Shown one piece after another: positions 57,966 through 64,000 of a stretch of DNA of 64,000 nucleotides (positions are counted from its first letter, which is position 1; each line of letters begins with the position of its first letter). A program made the translations under genes and the position numbers. The notes beneath the pieces were generated by a model. The model was not told the DNA's origin. It made no database searches and worked only from the letters and a program-made list of their open reading frames with translations. The stretch comes from Dyadobacter chenhuakuii. Lineage in GTDB: Bacteria; Bacteroidota; Bacteroidia; Cytophagales; Spirosomataceae. The stretch lies in contig NZ_CP098805.1 in assembly GCF_023821985.2 (NCBI RefSeq), positions 3,844,001 to 3,908,000 of the forward strand, written 5' to 3'.

Positions 57966-58547
57966 TCATTTCTTCATAGCCAAATTCTTCTTAATCCTGC
58001 TCAGCGTTTCCGGGGCGATGCCCAGGTAGGAGGCGATCAGGTTTTGGGGGACGCGTTCGATCATTTTGGGGTTTGATTCTGCCAGTTTAACGTATTTTTC
58101 TTCGGCCGAATGCGTGATGGAGCTCATCAACCGCCGCTCCTTGGTGACGATGCTGTTTTGGTATAGGATGCGGAAATAGCGGTCCATAACCGGGACGGCT
58201 AGCGTTAACGCTTCATAATTTTCCCGGGAGATCAGCAGCAACTCCGAATCTTCAATGGCATCAATGTTGAATACGGCCTGCTCGCCCGACAAAAAGCTGT
58301 TGAAATCGGATAACCACCACCCTTCCCAGCCAAAAACGCTCATGTGTTCGTCGCCCTTGTCATCCACATTGTAAGTCCTTAGCAGTCCTTTGGCTATAAA
58401 AGTCAGATGCTTGCAAACATCACCTTCCTGCAATAAATACTGACGTTTTCTCAGTTTTTTGGGAATGAAAAAGGTCTCGATTGCCTCCTTATCAAGGTCC
58501 GAAAGCGAAACCTTTTCCTGAATGTGCTGAAAAAGTACTTTAATCAT
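57966..58547 (-). CDS. Crp/Fnr-family transcriptional regulator
   Basis: This 193-residue protein has an N-terminal cyclic-nucleotide-binding-like beta barrel (about 25-115, RKRQYLLQEGDVCKHLTFIAKGLLRTYN) and a C-terminal winged helix (about 145-193, RVPQNLIASYLGIAPETLSRIKKN). No Cys cluster for Fe-S or heme ligand set is evident, and cAMP-pocket residues are not kept, so the ligand is unknown. The recognition helix shows Glu180-x-x-Ser183-Arg184, the same residues FNR uses to read TTGAT. Two TTGA(T/C)-N4-(A/G)TCAA sites lie just upstream of this gene, facing the divergent PRISE gene; autoregulation and control of that gene are likely. Confidence 0.85.
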   Translation of the reverse strand: MIKVLFQHIQEKVSLSDLDKEAIETFFIPKKLRKRQYLLQEGDVCKHLTFIAKGLLRTYNVDDKGDEHMSVFGWEGWWLSDFNSFLSGEQAVFNIDAIEDSELLLISRENYEALTLAVPVMDRYFRILYQNSIVTKERRLMSSITHSAEEKYVKLAESNPKMIERVPQNLIASYLGIAPETLSRIKKNLAMKK

Positions 58548-58583
58548 AGCTAATCACATTTACACCGGCAAAGATAGGAATGC

Positions 58584-58620
58584 TTGATTTAGATCAACTG
58601 CATTACTTGACGCAGGTCAA
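58584..58620. promoter_or_regulatory. Two FNR-like palindromic boxes between the Crp/Fnr gene and the PRISE gene
   Basis: TTGATTTAGATCAA (58584-58597) and TTGACGCAGGTCAA (58607-58620) are perfect dyads, centres 23 bases apart. The first equals the FNR consensus TTGAT-N4-ATCAA. The second lies about 42 bases upstream of the start predicted from the TAATTTTG box, a class II activation position. Confidence 0.7.
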
Positions 58621-58642
58621 TGGGCATCGCCTTGGCGTACGG

Positions 58643-58650
58643 TAATTTTG
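58643..58650 (+). promoter_or_regulatory. Predicted -7 box of the PRISE gene
   Basis: TAATTTTG fits TAnnTTTG, 36 bases upstream of ATG 58686. There is no TTG at the proper -33 distance, which fits an activator-dependent promoter using the nearby FNR-like boxes. Confidence 0.5.
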
Positions 58651-58685
58651 TAACATTAAATCAAGTGTTGAAAATCCCCGAGCAT

Positions 58686-59753
58686 ATGACAAATATTGCA
58701 CTAGTAGTGGGCGCAACCGGCATCACCGGAAGCAACCTCGCAGAAAAACTGATTGAAAAAGGCTGGATCACTTATGGCCTTTCCCGTCATCCGAACACAG
58801 AAATTGCAGGCTTAAAACCTATCGCCGCTAACTTGCTTAATCCGGCTGATCTGGCAGCGAAACTGGCGGATGTGGCGCCTACCCACGTTTTCTTTACAAG
58901 CTGGATGCGCAATGATACGGAGGCCGAAAATATCCGCGTCAACAGTGCAATGGTCCGGAATTTACTGAACAGCCTTTCCGCAAAAAAATCTATTCAGCAT
59001 GTTGCGCTGGTTACTGGGCTTAAACATTATCTGGGGCCGTTTGAGGCTTATGCACAGGCAGGCACATTGCCCGAAACGCCCGTTCGCGAAGAACACCCCA
59101 GGCTCGATCTGGAAAACTTTTACTATGCCCAGGAAGATGAAGTTTATGCTGGCGCTGAGCGTGATGGTTTTACCTGGAGCATTCACAGACCGCATTCTGT
59201 GGTGGGCAAAGCAGTTGGTAATCTCATGAATATGGGCACCACGCTGGCCATTTACGCAAGCATTTGTAAAGAGACCGGCAGGCCATTTCAATTTCCCGGC
59301 TCAGCCGAGCAATGGAACGGGTTATCCGATGTCACAGATGCAAAACTGCTGGCTGAACACATGATCTGGGCCGCCACCACCGAAGCGGCTCACAATGAAG
59401 CATTTAATGTTGCGAATGGCGACCTCTTCCGCTGGAAATGGCTTTGGAAACAAATAGCAGACTGGTTTGCCATTGAGTCAGCCGGATTTGGCGGGCAAAT
59501 TCGCCCTTTGGAGCAAGAAATGGCAAACGACGCCCCGGCCTGGCAGCAGATTGCTTCCAAATACAATTTGAAAGAACCCGATATTAATCGTCTGGCCTCC
59601 GCCTGGCATACGGATCTCGATTTGGGCCGCCCTTTGGAGGTTATGACGGACATGTCCAAAAGCCGAAAACTGGGCTTTACGGGCTATCAGGATACGCGTG
59701 ACTCGTTTTTTGATTTGTTCAAAAGGCTGAGAGCGGAGAACTTGATTCCTTGA
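58686..59753 (+). CDS. PRISE-family NAD(P)-dependent reductase (progesterone 5-beta-reductase/iridoid-synthase-like)
   Basis: Starting at ATG 58686 (355 residues) the protein has cofactor motif VVGATGITGSNLAEKL, the family block TGLKHYLGPFEAYAQ with catalytic Lys and FYYAQEDEVYA with catalytic Tyr, and HRPHSVVGKAVGNLMNMG. PRISE enzymes reduce activated C=C bonds of enones; bacterial members exist but have unknown natural substrates. An in-frame ATG at 58620 would start inside the second FNR-like box, so it is rejected. The gene faces a Crp/Fnr regulator gene across two FNR-like boxes. Confidence 0.85.
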   Translation: MTNIALVVGATGITGSNLAEKLIEKGWITYGLSRHPNTEIAGLKPIAANLLNPADLAAKLADVAPTHVFFTSWMRNDTEAENIRVNSAMVRNLLNSLSAKKSIQHVALVTGLKHYLGPFEAYAQAGTLPETPVREEHPRLDLENFYYAQEDEVYAGAERDGFTWSIHRPHSVVGKAVGNLMNMGTTLAIYASICKETGRPFQFPGSAEQWNGLSDVTDAKLLAEHMIWAATTEAAHNEAFNVANGDLFRWKWLWKQIADWFAIESAGFGGQIRPLEQEMANDAPAWQQIASKYNLKEPDINRLASAWHTDLDLGRPLEVMTDMSKSRKLGFTGYQDTRDSFFDLFKRLRAENLIP

Positions 59754-59780
59754 TAGCTGGAACTAACATTAGTATTGCAA

Positions 59781-59820
59781 AATGGCCGGACGGAAAAATT
59801 CCCACCCGGCCATTCTAATG
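59781..59820. terminator. Shared hairpin between the convergent PRISE and hydrolase genes
   Basis: AATGGCCGG (59781-59789) pairs with CCGGCCATT (59806-59814), with a few inner pairs. It sits between the two convergent stop codons. T-runs are weak on both sides, so termination strength is uncertain. Confidence 0.5.
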
Positions 59821-59850
59821 CTCCTGACAACAATCAAGCGCCAGTTAATA

Positions 59851-60672
59851 TTATCCCTGAATGAACGTCAGGATATCCTTATTAATGGTTTCGGCTTCCG
59901 TTGTCGGCATCCCATGTGGAAAACCTGGATATGTGATCAGTTTACCGTTTTTTAACAATTTAGCGGCTTTTAATGCAGTGATCTCATAAGGCACGATCTG
60001 GTCGTCTTCACCATGCAGCACCAATACGGGCACATCAACGCTTTGCAGATCTTCGGTAAAATCAGTCGCAGAAAATGCCTTAATGCACTCATAATGAGCT
60101 AGAATGCTTCCCATCATACCCTGGCGCCACCAGTTGTCTCGAATGCCCTGCTTTTCAACAGCACCTGCACGATTATATCCGTAAAATGCTTCCGAGAAAT
60201 CCTTGAAATACTGCGGTCTCTGTGTAGCAGTCATCTCGCGGATTTCATCAAAAACTTCCATCGGCACACCATCCGGATTTGTTTCTGATTGCACCATAAG
60301 CGGGGTTACGGCACTTACCAGCACGGCTTTGGCAACCCTGCCAGCACCATGTTTGTTTACATAGCGTATCACTTCACCCCCACCCGTTGAGTGACCGACA
60401 TGTATAGCGTCTCTAAGGTCCAGATGTGCAACAAGTTCGGCTACATCCGCAGCGTAAGTATTCATTTCATGGCCTTCAAAAGTTTGGGAAGAACGTCCGT
60501 GTCCGCGGCGATCGTGCGCAATGACGCGGAAGCCTTTTTGAAGAAAAAACATCATTTGATTATCCCAGTCATCGCTGGAAAGTGGCCATCCGTGGTGAAA
60601 TACGATAGGTTGTCCGGTGCCCCAGTCCTTGTAAAATAGCGTGGCCCCGTCCCTTAGCTGCAATGTGCTCAT
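59851..60672 (-). CDS. Alpha/beta hydrolase (non-heme chloroperoxidase/esterase type)
   Basis: This is a 273-residue protein from ATG 60672 (STLQLRDGATLFYKDWGTG); an in-frame start at 60708 would add an unrelated stretch. The nucleophile elbow is GHSTGGG (Ser), the acid is likely Asp in LHGEDDQIVP, and the base His in FPHGMPTTEA. The chloroperoxidase-like group has the oxyanion segment FHHGWPLSSDDWDNQ and HDRRGHGRSS, all present. It probably acts as a cytoplasmic esterase or perhydrolase; the substrate is unknown. Confidence 0.85.
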   Translation of the reverse strand: MSTLQLRDGATLFYKDWGTGQPIVFHHGWPLSSDDWDNQMMFFLQKGFRVIAHDRRGHGRSSQTFEGHEMNTYAADVAELVAHLDLRDAIHVGHSTGGGEVIRYVNKHGAGRVAKAVLVSAVTPLMVQSETNPDGVPMEVFDEIREMTATQRPQYFKDFSEAFYGYNRAGAVEKQGIRDNWWRQGMMGSILAHYECIKAFSATDFTEDLQSVDVPVLVLHGEDDQIVPYEITALKAAKLLKNGKLITYPGFPHGMPTTEAETINKDILTFIQG

Positions 60673-60769
60673 GATTATATTTATTGAGAGTGAAAATTGA
60701 TGCGACAATTACGTAACAATCGGATCACTTTTCAAGCAACGCGCGTGAATGTTGTGTTAATTTGGTTCA

Positions 60770-62446
60770 TTAAACTACTTTCAGCTTCCTTCTCGTATTC
60801 ATCTTCGTTTTGATCCACTCAGGATAATGCGTTGCATCCTCGGCTGCATATACGTGAAGTTGTTGGGACGGATCTGGTTTCAGCAGCGCCGCCTGGGATG
60901 TGCCGAGGATCCTGGCGGCCGTTTGCACACCCGAATAACTTGCCCCGGCAACCCCGTTGGCCAGAATGCTCGCGCCGCACAAATACAGATTTTCAATTTC
61001 ACTTTGCGCTTTAAATGCAAATGCTCCTATCTGCCAGAAACTTTTTTCGGTGCCATACACACAGCCGTCCGTGGAACCAATGTAATGCTTGTTGGTAAGC
61101 GGCGTGCCCATTTCCTTCTGGACGATGCTTTGGCTGATCCCCGGCAGCACCTTTTCGAGGCTTTTAATCATTTTCATGCTCAGCCGTTCTTTAAAATCCA
61201 GGTATGCCTGGGAATGTATGCCGGTTTCACCATCAAACTGACTGAAAGCGTGAGTATTAATAAGCGTAATCACTTCCAGCGTATGGTGAATGCCGTCAAA
61301 ACTCGTCGGATCTTTCAATGTGCTCGAACTGATAAAAAGGGCTGGAAAGGCGTTTTCCGAAGCAATATCCGCATCTGCATGCTGACCATACGATTCTTCC
61401 GCCGCTTCATCAGGCACCAGCCAGACATTTCCAGAGTCCAAACCCGCTTTGCGGAGATCCATATCAACCGTCAAGAACAGGATCAGCGAGGTGCAGGAAT
61501 ATTTAGTATTTTTTAATTGATTCAAAAGCTGCTTGCTGAGGTTTTGCTCACCTATCAGACTTTTATAAGTCGTTCCCGGATCCGCATTGGAAATAACCCT
61601 TTTTGCATAAATAAGCGCACCGTTTTCAAGTTCGACACCCACCGCACGCTTCACTTTTTCGCCCCGGATCAAAATGCGCTTCACCTTCTGCCCCGTCCTG
61701 CACTGGCCGCCGTGTTTTTTAATCACATTGGCCATCGCCTTCACGATCGCCGCACCGCCGCCCATCGGATAAAAGCCACCTTTTGCATAGTGTGCCATCA
61801 CAGCAGCATGGTAGGGAAAGCTGGCTTGGGCAGGCGGAAGGCCGTGGTTACCCCACTGGATATTCAATATTTTTTTCAAAAGCGGGTCCTTGATATGCCA
61901 GTCAATAACCCGTTTTACGCTGAATAAGCCGTATTTCCCCAGATGTCGCGTACGCCAGGGAATGGTCAGGTGATCACGAAAACCGTTCATTTCTGAGATC
62001 AGGTCCAGCTGGCTGCTGACATTTTTAACCGCAGTCAGATACTTTTTAATCCCCTTTTTTTCCGCAGCAAATTGTGCAGAAAGTGTTTTGCAAAGTGCGT
62101 CGAAATGGGCTGGAATATCAACGCGCTTTTCGCCAATCCAGCAATGTTCATAGGCAGCCGGGTTCATTTCAAAAAAGGTGAGTTCATTGGCAATTCCCAA
62201 ACCTTCGTACAACATTCGGGTGGACTGCCCCTCGCCCAGCTGACCTATATAATGTACCCCGGGAGAAAAACGCTGGCTACCGATCCGGAAGCTGTGGCAC
62301 CAGCCGCCGAGCACATTATGCTGTTCCAAAATGAGCACCGTTTGCCCCTCACGCAGCAGGCAAATCGCCGCCGAAAGCGCACCCATACCCGAGCCGATAA
62401 TGACATTATCGAATTCATACATTAAATCCTGCGGTTCAGACGACAC
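60770..62446 (-). CDS. FAD-dependent phytoene-desaturase/carotenoid-isomerase-like oxidoreductase
   Basis: This 558-residue flavoprotein starts at ATG 62446 (or 62422). The FAD-binding motif is VIIGSGMGALSAAICLLREGQTVLILEQHNVLGG; the C-terminal part has VYGTEKSFWQIGAFAFKAQSEIENLYLCGASILANGVAGASYSG, typical of the CrtISO/retinol-saturase branch of amine-oxidase-like enzymes. Members isomerise or saturate carotenoids or retinol. No other carotenoid gene is within the window, so the substrate is unknown; a general polyene reductase role is possible. Confidence 0.78.
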   Translation of the reverse strand: MSSEPQDLMYEFDNVIIGSGMGALSAAICLLREGQTVLILEQHNVLGGWCHSFRIGSQRFSPGVHYIGQLGEGQSTRMLYEGLGIANELTFFEMNPAAYEHCWIGEKRVDIPAHFDALCKTLSAQFAAEKKGIKKYLTAVKNVSSQLDLISEMNGFRDHLTIPWRTRHLGKYGLFSVKRVIDWHIKDPLLKKILNIQWGNHGLPPAQASFPYHAAVMAHYAKGGFYPMGGGAAIVKAMANVIKKHGGQCRTGQKVKRILIRGEKVKRAVGVELENGALIYAKRVISNADPGTTYKSLIGEQNLSKQLLNQLKNTKYSCTSLILFLTVDMDLRKAGLDSGNVWLVPDEAAEESYGQHADADIASENAFPALFISSSTLKDPTSFDGIHHTLEVITLINTHAFSQFDGETGIHSQAYLDFKERLSMKMIKSLEKVLPGISQSIVQKEMGTPLTNKHYIGSTDGCVYGTEKSFWQIGAFAFKAQSEIENLYLCGASILANGVAGASYSGVQTAARILGTSQAALLKPDPSQQLHVYAAEDATHYPEWIKTKMNTRRKLKVV

Positions 62447-62586
62447 AATATGGGCTGGCTATTTAGGAAACTGGGAGTGATTGGAATGAATATAAAAATA
62501 TTGTTCCTTGGCAAATGCAGAAAAATGAATGTTATTAAATTCTCAATTAATCTATCCTCCCCGCCTGCTTTGCGTCTAACCAGCCG

Positions 62587-63372
62587 CTATTGCATCACTT
62601 CTGACGGAGTCCTGCCGAATTCTTTTTTAAATACAAATGAAAAATGAGACAAGTCTTCAAAGCCAACTTCCAGATAGACTTCACTGGGTCTGTGTTTTTG
62701 CTGGCTAATTTGAAAATAGGCTTCGTCGAGCCGTTTCTTTTTAAGCCAATTTCCGGGGTTTGTGCCGAAAACCTTTTGAAAATCCCTTTTAAATGAGGAC
62801 AAGCTTCTGCCAGTAAGGAAGGCGAAACGTTCCAGGCTGATATTAAAGCGGAAGTTGCGGTTCATATATGCTTCGAGGTCAATCTTGGCAGGAATTGCGA
62901 AGTTGAAAAACACATTAGCCATCGCAGGATCAGACTTTAAAATGATCATCAGCAGCTCTTCGCGTTTTATATCCGCAAAAGTTTCGTCAATCTCCAAATC
63001 TCCGGAGTAGTAAGGTTCCAGCGACTGGATATAGTTTTTAATCAGTTTGTTATCTTGTATAAAAAGAAAAGAATCATTGTTGCTGTCAGCCTGGGCTTGA
63101 ACCGGATGCCGCTCCAAAAACTTCCTTAGGAATGGCTCATCCAATGTGATGATGATCTTTTCAAATTCATCCTTATCCTTATATTTTGTATAGCGCACCA
63201 AATGATTTTTCCTGGCGATGCAGTAATCCCCGGGAACCATCTGATAATGCTTGTGACCGTCAAAAGCCTTTATTGAACCTTTCAGTAAATACAGAAAGAA
63301 ATGTTCTGATATAAATTGCTCCGGCGAAATTTCCGGTCCCAAATGACAGGATTGCAGGTTATTAACTTTCAC
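62587..63372 (-). CDS. AraC-family transcriptional regulator (third in window)
   Basis: This 261-residue regulator has an N-terminal cupin-type sensor (HYQMVPGDYCIARKNHLVRYT) and a C-terminal AraC domain (about 160-258): ISLERFAFLTGRSLSSFKRDFQKVFGTNPGNWLKKKRLDEAYFQI and RPSEVYLEVGFEDLSHFSFVFKKEFGRTPSEVM. It is of a different subfamily from the two other AraC proteins in the window. It is 33 bases downstream of the partial SDR gene on the same strand and so may control it. Confidence 0.85.
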   Translation of the reverse strand: MKVNNLQSCHLGPEISPEQFISEHFFLYLLKGSIKAFDGHKHYQMVPGDYCIARKNHLVRYTKYKDKDEFEKIIITLDEPFLRKFLERHPVQAQADSNNDSFLFIQDNKLIKNYIQSLEPYYSGDLEIDETFADIKREELLMIILKSDPAMANVFFNFAIPAKIDLEAYMNRNFRFNISLERFAFLTGRSLSSFKRDFQKVFGTNPGNWLKKKRLDEAYFQISQQKHRPSEVYLEVGFEDLSHFSFVFKKEFGRTPSEVMQ

Positions 63373-63405
63373 TTGTCACATTTGATTTTATGAATCCAAA
63401 TTTAC

Positions 63406-64000
63406 TCATTTATACAAACTGTCGACACTTTCCAGAATAGCGGATTGTCTGCTTTTCGGATCCCAACCTAATATTTCCACTGCTTTCCTGTTCGACATTT
63501 GAATATAAAATGCTTCATCCGTCTGCTGCATATCCGCAATATCCGCGGCCAGTTCCGGCCGTTCGGTTTTGATTAGTTGCGCCACATCGTAGACGCTCAT
63601 TACGCCCTCAGATGTAGCCAGAAAGCGCTGTCCGTTTGCTTTGGGATGCAGCATTGCTTTTATATGGATGTCGGCAACATCACGCACATCAACAACGCCG
63701 AATGTAAATGCCGGGCTTTCGGTTGTAGTGCCGCTGATGATCCCCTTCACGATCGTGTCCAGCGAAGCCGACGAAATATCTCCCAAAACCGGCCCGAAAA
63801 TCCCAACCGGATTGATAACAGTAAGCTCCATGCTACTACCTTCTGTTTTTATAAAATCCCACGCCGCTTTTTCTGCAATGGTTTTAGATTTAATGTATGC
63901 CATGATCGGCGCATGCTCATCCGTCCAGTCTGTTTCGGTGAATACGTGATCCTTTGCATTATTACTGTAACCAATGGCAGCAAACGACGAGGTAAGCACA
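63406..64000 (-). CDS. SDR-superfamily NAD-dependent epimerase/reductase, 5' end beyond window
   Basis: This is a 3' fragment of an extended SDR (dihydroflavonol-4-reductase-like); at least 198 codons are visible and the N-terminal cofactor-binding region lies outside. The visible part begins near LTSSFAAIGYSNN, with the YIKSK motif (catalytic Tyr and Lys), FGPVLGDISSASLD and FVVDVRDVADIHIKAM. The GTG at 63999 is not the true start because the frame would lack the Rossmann fold. It is followed by an AraC gene, with which it likely forms a pair. Confidence 0.82.
   Translation of the reverse strand, partial: VLTSSFAAIGYSNNAKDHVFTETDWTDEHAPIMAYIKSKTIAEKAAWDFIKTEGSSMELTVINPVGIFGPVLGDISSASLDTIVKGIISGTTTESPAFTFGVVDVRDVADIHIKAMLHPKANGQRFLATSEGVMSVYDVAQLIKTERPELAADIADMQQTDEAFYIQMSNRKAVEILGWDPKSRQSAILESVDSLYK

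Noticed and set aside
60827-61516. 229-residue plus-strand frame within the CrtISO-like gene
   Set aside because: Antisense to a flavoprotein with full FAD motif; no start signal or family.
1-64000. tRNA, rRNA, tmRNA or integrase-attachment sites
   Set aside because: No cloverleaf-like gene, rRNA segment or tRNA 3' fragment was recognised in the intergenic regions read on both strands.

Overview
The window is chromosomal DNA from a member of the Bacteroidota, most likely a Cytophagales bacterium of the Dyadobacter/Spirosoma kind. The basis is the gene content: a type IX secretion sortase (PorU), SusC/SusD and other TonB-linked outer-membrane proteins, Asp-rich lipoproteins, LytS/LytTR signalling, PadR plus long FtsX permeases, and promoters of the Bacteroidota type (TAnnTTTG at -7). 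The genus is inferred from overall resemblance, not proved. No rRNA, tRNA, CRISPR array, integrase or transposase was seen.

Layout. 1-3.9 kb: porU (runs off the left edge), a SprT-like metalloprotein and a small lipoprotein. 4.0-9.1 kb: a minus-strand cluster of hisH-hisA-hisF-hisIE followed by two small holin-like membrane proteins, a small membrane protein and a geranylgeranylglyceryl-phosphate-synthase-family enzyme; hisH is preceded by a histidine-rich leader peptide and a terminator that look like a complete attenuator. 9.2-18.3 kb: secreted M14 peptidase, TonB receptor plus acidic beta-helix surface lipoprotein, HupE-like protein, M1 peptidase. 18.3-25.3 kb: a 22-bp tandem repeat, a 2-hydroxyacid dehydrogenase, a PIN-domain toxin-antitoxin pair, a lysine-rich protein, a stand-alone LytTR protein, a two-kinase LytS/LytR operon and a DUF4249 lipoprotein. 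25.3-31.3 kb: ABC-F ATPase, UvrA-like ATPase, SDR plus AraC regulator.

31.4-33.4 kb and 53.5-57.9 kb are accessory regions. Each holds one copy of a duplicated cassette: a conserved 26-bp upstream block, a structured RNA leader that overlaps a short reading frame, an 80-82-aa orphan protein, and a matching terminator. Each cassette borders A+T-rich, probably acquired DNA (a DUF4145-like fragment; a TcmP plus Gp37/Gp68 pair). 33.5-52.3 kb is ordinary metabolism and transport: GH15 enzyme, PadR/permease pair, a lipoprotein, a PaoABC-like molybdenum oxidoreductase operon with ADH, acetyltransferase and monooxygenase divergent from an AraC regulator, and a SusC/SusD pair. 58-64 kb: Crp/Fnr regulator with two FNR-like boxes facing a PRISE-type reductase, alpha/beta hydrolase, carotenoid-isomerase-like flavoprotein, AraC regulator and a partial SDR.

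The most interesting signals are (i) the duplicated RNA/protein cassettes, in which three copies of a short sequence have changed together between the two loci so that an internal anti-sequence can still pair with the initiation region of either the short leader frame or the main gene, and (ii) the histidine attenuator. The conclusions rest on reading the sequence alone; no database search or folding program was run.
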